A stretch of 64,000 bases of DNA, taken from NCBI RefSeq assembly GCF_000015765.1, contig NC_008942.1, positions 759,921 through 823,920 on the forward strand, written 5' to 3'. Origin of the DNA: Methanocorpusculum labreanum Z (GTDB lineage Archaea; Halobacteriota; Methanomicrobia; Methanomicrobiales; Methanocorpusculaceae). A program made the translations under genes and the position numbers. Under the pieces are notes generated by a model, which was not told the DNA's origin, ran no database searches, and was given only the letters and a program-made list of their open reading frames with translations. Positions 34,350 to 41,715 of the stretch are shown one piece after another. Within the stretch, counting starts at the first letter, position 1; each line of letters starts with the position of its first letter.

Positions 34350-35423
34350 TCACGGGAAGAATATCCCAAACAGGAATCCCGCAATCGTCGCAAAACCGAC
34401 CACGAGGGCGGTATATACGAGGGTTTTCTTCGCGCCGATCAGCCGGTAGATAACCAGCAGGCTCGGCAGACTGATCGTCGGTCCGGTGAGAAGCAGGGAA
34501 AGGGCCGGGCCTTTTGCCATTGCTCCGCTAAGGTATCCAAGCGTCGTTCCGATCACCGGCACTTCCAAAAGGGTCGGGATGTAGAGGATCATTCCCACCA
34601 CGGACGCTAAGAACGTGGATATAAGCGAGGTCTCGCCGAAGTACGGTCTGAAGAACTCTGCCGGCAGGAAGAATGAAAGCACACCGAGCGCGAAGGTCCC
34701 GATGATCAGGATCGGGAAGATCTTTTTCGTCAGATCCCAGATCTCCATTCCCCAGTCGGTGACTTCATCTCTCGTGAAGTAGTAGATCAGCAGAAGGGCG
34801 ATCCCAATCGAAAGGGCATACACGATTCCAAGGCGGATGAACGCATCAAGGGCTGAGGTCCCGACCAGAAGGATCGCAACGAGCATGACGAAGAAGAGCG
34901 GGACCACCCATCTGGGCCGGGTCGCCTCCTGGGCCATAACGGCTTTTCGTGCGGCGCCGAAGGTTTTCTTCGTCTCGGTGTCGTGGGCGGGAAACAGTTT
35001 CATCATGATCAGACCGATCAAAATCGATATGCCGACCGCAGCCACTGCCCGGGCGACGCCGATATCCAGACCGAGCACCTGCGCCGTATAGACGATCGCC
35101 AGAATGTTGATCGCCGGTCCTGCGACGAGGAACGTTATTGCCGGGCCAAGCCCGCTCCCTTTTTTCAGGATGCCGGCAAACATCGGCAGGATCGTGCAGC
35201 TGCAGACGGCAAGCACCGTGCCCGATATGGACGCGATCCCATAGGATACGGTCTTTTTCGTTTCAGGACTGAAATACTTCAGAATGGCATCTTTTTTGAC
35301 GAACGTCGCGATCGCGCCGGCGATGAAAAACGCCGGAACAAGGCATGTAATAACGTGCTGTGAAAGATAGCCGATCAGCGTGTCCCAACCGAGAAGGAGC
35401 GAACCGAGTAGTATGTCAATCAT
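34350..35423 (-). CDS. DUF318/ArsP-type permease
   Basis: 357 residues with eight or more hydrophobic helices in two halves. The first half carries SGTVLAVCSCTILPMFAG, the Cys-Ser-Cys motif of the ArsP/DUF318 permeases, and a repeat-like PTLLEVPVIGTTLG in the second half. ArsP members export trivalent organoarsenicals; others are linked to metal or thiol transport. First gene of the five-gene minus-strand operon, divergent from an arsR across a promoter with two matching palindromes. Confidence 0.87.
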   Translation of the reverse strand: MIDILLGSLLLGWDTLIGYLSQHVITCLVPAFFIAGAIATFVKKDAILKYFSPETKKTVSYGIASISGTVLAVCSCTILPMFAGILKKGSGLGPAITFLVAGPAINILAIVYTAQVLGLDIGVARAVAAVGISILIGLIMMKLFPAHDTETKKTFGAARKAVMAQEATRPRWVVPLFFVMLVAILLVGTSALDAFIRLGIVYALSIGIALLLIYYFTRDEVTDWGMEIWDLTKKIFPILIIGTFALGVLSFFLPAEFFRPYFGETSLISTFLASVVGMILYIPTLLEVPVIGTTLGYLSGAMAKGPALSLLLTGPTISLPSLLVIYRLIGAKKTLVYTALVVGFATIAGFLFGIFFP

Positions 35424-35447
35424 CGTTTCTTAACCTCATGGATCATC

Positions 35448-35466
35448 ATTTCAATTTTTGTTGAAT
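35448..35466. promoter_or_regulatory. Operator-like palindrome 1, permease side
   Basis: ATTTCAA, spacer TTTTG, TTGAAT is an interrupted inverted repeat 25 bases from the permease start. Its half-site ATTTCA recurs in palindrome 2 beside arsR, so one regulator could control both directions. Confidence 0.45.
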
Positions 35467-35500
35467 CACTTATTGACAGACAAAAGATATATAGTTATGC

Positions 35501-35520
35501 ATTTCATAATATTTTGAAAT
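35501..35520. promoter_or_regulatory. Operator-like palindrome 2, arsR side
   Basis: ATTTCA and TGAAAT arms around TAATATTT, ending two bases before the arsR ATG, downstream of a TATA-like AGATATATAG (about 35483-35493). ArsR repressors commonly bind AT-rich palindromes overlapping their own promoter. Confidence 0.5.
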
Positions 35521-35522
35521 AG

Positions 35523-35921
35523 ATGACCGATACGCCATTACCCGTTTCAAGCGAAGCTGAAGAAGAGTGCAGTGTCCGGTGCGAGATTCCGGAAGTAATC
35601 AGAGATGACCTGGTTCAGATCGGCGGTATTCCGGGACTGAAGACACGTCTCCCATCTCCGGAACGTATCGGCGAGATCAGCGCGACGCATCACGCGCTTT
35701 CCGATCCGGTCCGGGTCTCGATCCTGCATCTCCTTGCAGTCCAGCCGCTTTGCGTCTGCGTGATACGGGAATGCATAGGGATTTCAGGTTCGAAACTCTC
35801 CTACCATCTGAATATTTTAAAAGAGAACGGCCTGATCACCGCAGAGCAGCAGGGAAACTGGATCATCTACCGGATCACGGCGAAGGGCGGCATCTTCGCC
35901 GAAGAACCGGTAAGGATGTAG
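35523..35921 (+). CDS. arsR: ArsR-family transcriptional regulator
   Basis: 132 residues. A winged-helix domain in the second half (SDPVRVSILHLLA, GSKLSYHLNILKENGLI, GNWIIYRIT). The helix that carries the ELCVCD metal site in arsenic sensors reads LCVCVIREC, keeping the Cys pair plus a third Cys. Two more Cys (EECSVRCE) lie in the extended N-terminus and may complete an As(III) site. It faces acr3 with one base between stops and diverges from the permease operon. Confidence 0.9.
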   Translation: MTDTPLPVSSEAEEECSVRCEIPEVIRDDLVQIGGIPGLKTRLPSPERIGEISATHHALSDPVRVSILHLLAVQPLCVCVIRECIGISGSKLSYHLNILKENGLITAEQQGNWIIYRITAKGGIFAEEPVRM

Positions 35922-35922
35922 G

Positions 35923-36981
35923 TCAGTCCAGTTCCCGATTCGGGAACCGGTCTTTCGTGGCGTTCGCGATCTTTACGAGCATCAGCATGACCGGCACTTC
36001 GACGAGAACCCCGACGATCGTTGCGAGAGCGACCGGACTGTTTGTTCCATACAGTGCAATGGAAACGGCGACGGCTAATTCGAAGAAGTTCGAGGCGCCG
36101 ATCATGCCTGCCGGAGCGGCGATGCTGTGGGGAAGGTTCAGCACTCTGCCTGCCCCGTAGGTGAGGAAGAAGATCAGCACGGTTTGAATAATCAGGGGCA
36201 CGGCGATCAAAACGATGTGCAGCGGATTTTCCAGAATAAGTGTTCCCTGGAACGAGAAGATGATCACGAGCGTGAGCAGCAGACCAACGATGGTTATGTG
36301 GTCGAACTTCGGGATGAACGTCTGGGTAAAATACTCCTCGCCTTTTTTCCTGATGAGATACACTCTGGTCAGGACCCCGCCGAGAAGTGGGATCACGACG
36401 AACAGGACGACCGAAAGAAACAGCGTTGCCCAGGGAACGGTGACGCCGGAAATTCCGAGCAGGAACGCGACGATCGGAACGAATGCGACAAGAATGATCA
36501 GATCATTGGTCGCGACCTGGACGACCGTGTAGGCGGCGTTCCCTTTTGTTAGATAACTCCATACAAACACCATCGCCGTACAGGGTGCGGCGCCTAAAAG
36601 AACTGCGCCGATCAGATAATCCTGGGCGAGCTCCGGAGGGATGAGGGCGCTGAATACGACGTAGAAGAAGAATGCCGCGATCGCAAACATGGTGAACGGT
36701 TTGATCAGCCAGTTGACGATCCAGGTAAGGATGAGTCCTTTGGGATTTTTTCCGACGTATTTTACGCTCTTGAAATCCACTTTCAGCATCATCGGGTAGA
36801 TCATAACCCAGATGAGTATCGCAATCGGGATGGAGACGTTCGCATACTCGAACGTGCCAAGAAATGCCGGGATGGACGGCAGGAACCTGCCGATCAGAAC
36901 ACCGACGATCATGCAGATGATCACCCAGAGGGTGAGGTATTTGCCGAACATCCCAAGACCTGCAGAATTGTTTTTTGTCAT
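35923..36981 (-). CDS. arsB: ACR3-type arsenite efflux transporter
   Basis: 352 residues with about ten membrane helices. ACR3 family motif GAAPCTAMVFVWSYL contains the essential Cys134, and GASNFFELAVAVSIALYG the conserved Glu. It expels As(III) with proton exchange across the cell membrane. Last gene of the six-gene minus-strand operon beginning at 39083, four bases after arsC. Confidence 0.95.
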   Translation of the reverse strand: MTKNNSAGLGMFGKYLTLWVIICMIVGVLIGRFLPSIPAFLGTFEYANVSIPIAILIWVMIYPMMLKVDFKSVKYVGKNPKGLILTWIVNWLIKPFTMFAIAAFFFYVVFSALIPPELAQDYLIGAVLLGAAPCTAMVFVWSYLTKGNAAYTVVQVATNDLIILVAFVPIVAFLLGISGVTVPWATLFLSVVLFVVIPLLGGVLTRVYLIRKKGEEYFTQTFIPKFDHITIVGLLLTLVIIFSFQGTLILENPLHIVLIAVPLIIQTVLIFFLTYGAGRVLNLPHSIAAPAGMIGASNFFELAVAVSIALYGTNSPVALATIVGVLVEVPVMLMLVKIANATKDRFPNRELD

Positions 36982-36985
36982 AGCA

Positions 36986-37363
36986 TCACTCTTTCAATGA
37001 TTTTATCTTTGCTTCGATCTCGGCGATCGCCTGGAAATATGCCTCATCTCCTTTGCCGACCGGGTCGTCGATCTGCCATGCGATCCGCTTTACCCCGGGG
37101 ATCACGGGACAGGCGACCCCGCATCCCATCGTGACGATTATGTCGATATCCGGCAGGTCGGAGATGTGTTTCGGCCGCATTTTTGCAAGATCGATCCCGT
37201 AGATCTCCTGCATAAGACGGACGGCTGTCGGATCGACCTTGTCTCCCGGCTCGCTGCCTGCCGAGAAGCAGGCGAACCTGTCCCCTGTGAAATGCCGACA
37301 GAGCGCTTCTGCGATCTGGGATCTGCAGGAGTTTTTGATGCAGAGAAAGGCGACCCGCTTCAT
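36986..37363 (-). CDS. arsC: Arsenate reductase, low-molecular-weight phosphatase type
   Basis: 125 residues. Phosphate loop CIKNSCRSQIAE (Cys8-x5-Arg14) and redox pair in MGCGVACP, as in the thioredoxin-coupled ArsC of Staphylococcus and Bacillus. Converts As(V) to As(III) for export by ACR3. The 5' end overlaps the preceding permease stop by 4 bp. The thioredoxin-like protein at 34056-34292 is a possible electron donor. Confidence 0.95.
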   Translation of the reverse strand: MKRVAFLCIKNSCRSQIAEALCRHFTGDRFACFSAGSEPGDKVDPTAVRLMQEIYGIDLAKMRPKHISDLPDIDIIVTMGCGVACPVIPGVKRIAWQIDDPVGKGDEAYFQAIAEIEAKIKSLKE

Positions 37364-38241
37364 ACGATCACCTGGACAGTAATTCCCGTCAGCACGGCCG
37401 CAAGAAAGATCGTCGCAACAAAAACCATCACGAACTGTTTTTTGAATATCGCCGAAAGCATGGTGATTTCAGGGATACTCATTCCTGCCCCGCCGATCAA
37501 AAGGGCGGCCACGGTACCAACGCCCATTCCTTTACTCAAGAGGGCAGCACTGATCGGAAGGATCGTCTCCGCTCTGATGTAGAGCGGGATCCCGATGATC
37601 GCGGCGACGGGTATCGCAAACAGATTCTGCGGTCCCGCGACGGCTAAGATCCAGTCGGCCGGCAGAAATCCGTAGATGAATGCCCCGATCGCGGCTCCGA
37701 GGAGGAGGTAGGGGATCATCTGCCGGAATGTCGTCCAGGCAAACATAATGATCCTTTTCCGTTTCGAGCCGGTTGCTTCGGTCATTCCTTCGACGGCGAC
37801 GGGCTTGACGTATTTTTTGAACCCGAGCCGCTCAAGCACGAGACCGATAAGAACGGCCGCCGTAAACATCATGACGGCATACACGACCGTGATCTCGGGA
37901 CCGAAAACGACGAGCATCATCGCAAGAATGACCGGATTCAGAAGAGGGGAGGCGAACAAAAAAGACATGGCGCTCGAAAACGCCACGCCGGATTTCAGAA
38001 ATCCAAGTGTCACAGGGATCGTCGAGCAGGAGCAAAACGGCGTGATCGCGCCGAACGCGGCCCCAATCACGCTTCCCCTGACCGAGCCGGAGTGCCCGAG
38101 CACTTTCTGCATCTTCTCTTTTGGGACATAGACGTTTAGAGCCCCAACTATCAGACAAACGACGATAAAGAGTGCCGTAAGCTCCAGAGCGATGACCAGA
38201 AAATACTGGGCGGCCGCGAGGAGTGTTTCCGTAAAACTCAT
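37360..38241 (-). CDS. DUF318-type permease (second copy)
   Basis: 293 residues with about eight helices. Motif AITPFCSCSTIPVTLGFLKSG carries the Cys-Ser-Cys of the family, and AETILPISAALLSKGMG the second-half element. Distinct in sequence from the permease at 34350-35423. Its ATG shares ATGA with the stop of the small Cys-rich gene, and its 3' end overlaps arsC, so it is embedded in the arsenic operon. Probable exporter of an arsenic species, not proven. Confidence 0.87.
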   Translation of the reverse strand: MSFTETLLAAAQYFLVIALELTALFIVVCLIVGALNVYVPKEKMQKVLGHSGSVRGSVIGAAFGAITPFCSCSTIPVTLGFLKSGVAFSSAMSFLFASPLLNPVILAMMLVVFGPEITVVYAVMMFTAAVLIGLVLERLGFKKYVKPVAVEGMTEATGSKRKRIIMFAWTTFRQMIPYLLLGAAIGAFIYGFLPADWILAVAGPQNLFAIPVAAIIGIPLYIRAETILPISAALLSKGMGVGTVAALLIGGAGMSIPEITMLSAIFKKQFVMVFVATIFLAAVLTGITVQVIV

Positions 38242-38411
38242 TCGGATTTTCCAGAGCAGCAGTTTTCTTTACAGTTTCCGTTTGATTCGTCTTTTTCGTC
38301 ACAGCAGGGCTTTTCCGGCACGATTTTGATATTACAGCAGCAGGAACAGTTTTCTGCGGTGATCGCTTTCTTCATCTTTCCAAATATCGAGGTCTTTTTT
38401 TCTTCGGTCAT
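38238..38411 (-). CDS. 57-residue Cys-rich protein
   Basis: MTEEKKTSIFGKMKKAITA is followed by nine cysteines in the last 37 residues: NCSCCC, PCC, NC and NCC. Start and stop each overlap a neighbour by ATGA (arsR upstream, permease downstream), strong evidence that it is a real gene. Cysteine spacing suits binding of As(III) or another soft metal, like a small metallothionein or chaperone. No family recognised. Confidence 0.85.
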   Translation of the reverse strand: MTEEKKTSIFGKMKKAITAENCSCCCNIKIVPEKPCCDEKDESNGNCKENCCSGKSE

Positions 38412-38761
38412 GATTCATCACATGGTGTACTTGAGTGCATTTCTCTGAGTTTTTGTAAGAGGGCTTTGTCGGCGTTTGTTGTCGGGAGACCGGCGCAGAT
38501 CTTTTCCAGGGCTTTGGAAAGATCCGGGAATGCGGCGGCAAAATCATCGCTGATTTTGTAGTAGGTCCATTGCGCCTGTTTTCTGCTCTGAATGATGCCG
38601 GCGTTTTTCAGGATCGTCAGACTGCGCGAGGCGTTTGGCTGGGAGAGGGAAAGCGCCGCTTCGATCTCGCAGACGCATAACTCATTACCCTGCAGAAGGG
38701 CAAGGATCCGAAGTCTGGTCGTGTCGCCGCAGGCTTTGAAGATCGTTTCCGGATCACTCAT
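38408..38761 (-). CDS. arsR: ArsR-family regulator of the arsenic operon
   Basis: 117 residues from ATG 38761. Winged-helix ArsR protein with GDTTRLRILALL, the metal-sensing helix NELCVCEIEAAL (Cys-Val-Cys) and recognition helix QPNASRSLTILKNAG. Its stop overlaps the Cys-rich gene start (ATGA) and its start lies inside the end of the ArsD-like gene. It probably represses this operon and is released by As(III). Confidence 0.93.
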   Translation of the reverse strand: MSDPETIFKACGDTTRLRILALLQGNELCVCEIEAALSLSQPNASRSLTILKNAGIIQSRKQAQWTYYKISDDFAAAFPDLSKALEKICAGLPTTNADKALLQKLREMHSSTPCDES

Positions 38762-39083
38762 CGCATTCGTATCCGGGAATGCAGCAGCAGCCGCAATGCG
38801 TTTTTCGTTCGATAAGGCTGTCGGAAACGTGGAGGATCTGTCTGACCTCGTCATCGGTTGGATACCTGCCGGTGATCATCACAAAGTTGTTGACGACGAC
38901 GGCCGGAAGGAGCTTTTCCCCGTTCAGGGATATGAGACGGGCAACATTTGGGTTGGTGTCGTATCTTGCCCGCTCGATCAGAATGCCTTTGGGTTTGAGT
39001 TTTTCGATCAGTTCGGTTATCCTGATGTACTCGGGGTGGGTCGTATCCGGGTCTTTTGCTTCGTAAAGACACATTGATGACAT
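38754..39083 (-). CDS. arsD: ArsD-like arsenic metallochaperone
   Basis: 109 residues. MCLYEAKDP at the start and LPAVVVNNFVMITGRYPTDDEVRQIL follow ArsD, which passes As(III) to an efflux pump. It lacks the N-terminal Cys pair of classic ArsD but ends with GCCCIPGYEC, so its metal ligands may have moved to the tail. First gene of the six-gene operon; a palindromic site lies just upstream. Confidence 0.75.
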   Translation of the reverse strand: MSSMCLYEAKDPDTTHPEYIRITELIEKLKPKGILIERARYDTNPNVARLISLNGEKLLPAVVVNNFVMITGRYPTDDEVRQILHVSDSLIERKTHCGCCCIPGYECDE

Positions 39084-39096
39084 AAAAGAGTATATT

Positions 39097-39128
39097 CACA
39101 TATTTGTATATAATAATTTTCAAATGTG
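39097..39128 (-). promoter_or_regulatory. Palindromic operator-like site before the arsenic operon
   Basis: CACATATTTG and CAAATGTG arms enclose an AT-rich stretch TATATAATAATTTT that also serves as a TATA box for the minus strand. It is 14 bases before the start of the ArsD-like gene. Confidence 0.45.
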
Positions 39129-39132
39129 TTGG

Positions 39133-39434
39133 TTATTCCGCGACACCCCAGACCAGGCCCATGGCTTTGAGCATGATCTCGATCTCTTCTGCTTTTCTCA
39201 GCCACTCTTTTTCTTTGGCGGGCCGACCTGCAGGGGCGGCCTTAGCGGAGCAAATCTTTGATTTGCGACTGCAGGGTCCTTTGCCACGCCGAGTAGGTAG
39301 ATCGCGTCAACGTTTCCTTCGCCCGCTTCTCTCTCCAGCCGGGAAATTACCGGTTCAAAGGGAATGCCGGGCGCGGGACCGGCGTCTGCCGGCTGGGGTG
39401 GATCGGCGAAGATTCGGAGTATTTTCTGCAGCAT
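39133..39434 (-). pseudogene. Small gene split by insertion of a hairpin repeat
   Basis: From ATG 39434 the frame reads MLQKILRIFADPPQPADAG to YLLGVAKDPAV. Then the hairpin repeat at 39218-39270 breaks in. After it, a different frame resumes as AKEKEWLRKAEEIEIMLKAM and GLVWGVAE up to TAA at 39133-39135. Both halves have normal codon use and composition, so they are probably one original gene of about 80-85 codons. If translated as is, the product is 78 residues with a foreign tail from the repeat. Original function unknown. Confidence 0.6.
39218..39270 (-). repeat. Hairpin-module repeat inside a coding sequence
   Basis: On the minus strand: GCAAATC-AAA-GATTTGC, then TCCGCTAAGGCCGCCCCTGC, then AGGTCGGCCCGCC. 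The copy embedded in the 59.5 kb element reads GCAAGGC-AAA-GCCTTGC, TCGGCTGAGGCCTCCCCTGC, GGGTCAGCCCGCC, the same module with paired changes in the stem. It interrupts the small gene at 39133-39434. Confidence 0.75.
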
Positions 39435-39480
39435 GGTTGTTGAAGGTATCGTTGCCTCTTGAAAAAAAGATTGCCCCGGT

Positions 39481-41019
39481 CTAAATCAGCGTAAACACGC
39501 CCGTCCTTCCCGGAAGATCAAGCATCGTAATATTCACGCTCTGCACGTTCTCGTCACTATCGAAGGTGAAGTAGACACCGGTGCCGGTCGTCGGCTCGTA
39601 AAAGGCATCCCCGTCATACGGCGTAAGGACGTACTGCATTTCGGCCGGTCCGAGATACAGATTAAGGCCGCTGTCTCCCTCTTCGACCGTTATCGTACCG
39701 TAATAATCCTGATAATACGATCCGCAGTAGTTTACCAGATCCCGGGGCGATGACGCATTTTCCGGAGCCTCTGGAAGCGTTGAATATGGACTCAGCACCG
39801 AAGATCCCGGCTCCATGGCTGCATTGATCTCCTCCTCGATCTCCGCGTACCAGTCATTCTGCACGGAACCCGTGAAGTACATATCTTCCCAGCCCCGCAC
39901 AACGGCTTTTTTCAGGACATGCCCTCCAGGAAAGCCGTTCGTTAAAACAACGATGCCCATCCCTTCTGCCGGGTAGAGGGTGATCAGCGTGGAGACACCA
40001 CTCGTAAAGTCGCCGCCGTGTTCGACCCTGACCCTGCCGTCCGCAGATACCACGTCCCATCCAAGACCGTATGCCGAGATGGTGGTATAGTCGGAGAGCA
40101 GGATGTTCTGGGCTTTGTGGGTCTCGCTCAGCGCAGAGGCATCGATCACCTGCACGCCGTCGAGATTTCCGTCGTTCAACTGCAGGCGGAGATATCTGAT
40201 CATATCGTTCAGCGTCGAACTGACTCCCCCGGCCGGACTGTTCGCATCATCGTTGAACAGAACTGCGGTTTGTTCCGCAACGCCGTTCGTCACGACATAG
40301 GTGTCGGCATGGTTCTCGGCCTCGGCAAAGTCGGAAAAGACCGCACTCGAGTTCGTCATACCTGCCGGGATGAAGATCCTCTCAGAAATCAGTTCATCCC
40401 AAGGAATTCCGGCTTTTATCGCCGCAGTTTCGGCGGCTGCAGTGATCCCGAGATTCGAGTAGGCGTAACTCGAGCGGAACGCGCCCGTCAGTGCAAGATA
40501 TCTGAGTTTAAAGAGGGTTTCCGAACGGTTGTATCCGAACTCGGCCAGCTCGTCGCCGGCATACTCGGGAAGTCCCGTCCGGTGCGAAAGAAGATCGCGA
40601 ATGGTCACATGTTCCGTGATCCATGGATCCGAAAACTGAAGGTCAGGATTGATTTCCACGGCCGAATCATCCCATGCAAGATCGCCGGTCCCGACCATCG
40701 ACGCAATCGTCGCGGTCGTAAAGGACTTCGAGATGGAGGCGAGCTGGAACCGCGTATCGGCATTTACCGGCTCCTGCGTCGTGAGATTGATCACGCCGAA
40801 GCATTTTTCGTAGACGACCGTATCGTTTTGAATAATCGCGACCGCCATGCCCGGGATGCCGCTTTTGTTGAAGAGTTCTTCTGTGTAGAGATCGAACTCA
40901 GGAATCGTTTTATCGAGATCTCCTGCCGCCGGCGTCTGGTCATAGGCCGCCGTAATGCATCCCGATACCAGGATTATACAGAATAATCCGAGAATTAGTG
41001 CTGTAACCGGTTTAAAAAT
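39481..41019 (-). CDS. Secreted serine hydrolase, beta-lactamase class C-like
   Basis: About 512 residues. Penicillin-binding/class C motifs: SISKSF (Ser-x-x-Lys), YAYSNLG (Tyr-x-Asn) and VEHGGD as the third box; a C-terminal beta-rich domain (about 400-512) follows. The first ATG (40848) would lose the N-terminus, yet the frame continues upstream as FKPVTALILGLFCIILVSGC, a signal peptide with lipobox VSGC. No ATG, GTG or TTG starts it; ATT at 41019 or 41022, with GAGGGG upstream, is the best position. Probably an extracellular esterase or peptidase. Confidence 0.82.
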   Translation of the reverse strand: MFKPVTALILGLFCIILVSGCITAAYDQTPAAGDLDKTIPEFDLYTEELFNKSGIPGMAVAIIQNDTVVYEKCFGVINLTTQEPVNADTRFQLASISKSFTTATIASMVGTGDLAWDDSAVEINPDLQFSDPWITEHVTIRDLLSHRTGLPEYAGDELAEFGYNRSETLFKLRYLALTGAFRSSYAYSNLGITAAAETAAIKAGIPWDELISERIFIPAGMTNSSAVFSDFAEAENHADTYVVTNGVAEQTAVLFNDDANSPAGGVSSTLNDMIRYLRLQLNDGNLDGVQVIDASALSETHKAQNILLSDYTTISAYGLGWDVVSADGRVRVEHGGDFTSGVSTLITLYPAEGMGIVVLTNGFPGGHVLKKAVVRGWEDMYFTGSVQNDWYAEIEEEINAAMEPGSSVLSPYSTLPEAPENASSPRDLVNYCGSYYQDYYGTITVEEGDSGLNLYLGPAEMQYVLTPYDGDAFYEPTTGTGVYFTFDSDENVQSVNITMLDLPGRTGVFTLI

Positions 41020-41170
41020 AATGATAATCCCCTCTGATAAGTAAAGTAACTTCCATCTTCACAATATATCTGTATTGCGGTATTTTTGCCGGATCGGGTG
41101 AATGGGAAAAATAAAAAAGCGGATCCGGTTCGGCAGGATACCGAAGGGATCGAATGGATGTTCTGTTTTC

Positions 41171-41572
41171 TTAGAGGCCGGCCCGCTCGACGATAACGTC
41201 GGCGACCGATTTCGCGCTCGTGAACGGGAAATCTGCGCTCGTTAGAAGGGTGCCTGCTTCGCCTGCGGTCATCTTCAGATCGCCGACCTGACAGGTCGTG
41301 TCTGCACCGTCTGGAAACGCGACGATGAGAGCGGCTGGGGTGTCGATCGGAAACGATGCTCCCGCGAGTGCCCCGCTGATCTGGGCATGGATCTGCTCTT
41401 TTACGGTAAGGGGAACAAATCCGGGCATGCCGGCAACCTCTCCCGCGGCTTTTGCGATCGGGCAGTCGGCGCTGTGGGTTTCGCATCCGAAGCATGCTCC
41501 CTTGATTGCTTTGAGGGACTCTTCTGCCTTTGTCTGCGAGACGTCTTTACCTGTGTAACTCCATGTTGGCAT
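41171..41572 (-). CDS. MTH865-family protein with a Cys-bearing N-terminus
   Basis: 133 residues. The C-terminal 80 residues (VKEQIHAQISGALAGASFPI, AFPDGADTTCQVGD, DFPFTSAKSVADVIVERAGL) are the MTH865 domain, an EF-hand-like fold of unknown role in methanogens. The N-terminal 45 residues add CFGC and DC (Cys27, 30, 37) that could bind a metal or sense redox state. Divergent from a Cys-containing winged-helix gene. Confidence 0.85.
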   Translation of the reverse strand: MPTWSYTGKDVSQTKAEESLKAIKGACFGCETHSADCPIAKAAGEVAGMPGFVPLTVKEQIHAQISGALAGASFPIDTPAALIVAFPDGADTTCQVGDLKMTAGEAGTLLTSADFPFTSAKSVADVIVERAGL

Positions 41573-41598
41573 CTTGTTTCACCGGATACCTATTGTCT

Positions 41599-41681
41599 TG
41601 TTATATTTATATACAAAATCGTCATTAGAATATATAACACTGTTTGATACAGAATTATGACCCTGCGGGTTAATGATTCTG
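41599..41681. promoter_or_regulatory. Divergent promoter with two inverted repeats
   Basis: TGTTATAT (41599-41606) and ATATAACA (41632-41639) form one inverted repeat across probable TATA boxes. A second, CAGAAT to ATTCTG (41650-41681) with ACCC/GGGT inside, lies 35 bases before the winged-helix gene. The divergent pair may share a regulator. Confidence 0.45.
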
Positions 41682-41715
41682 CATTACCAATATATCAATC
41701 AGCAAAGGAGGGATC

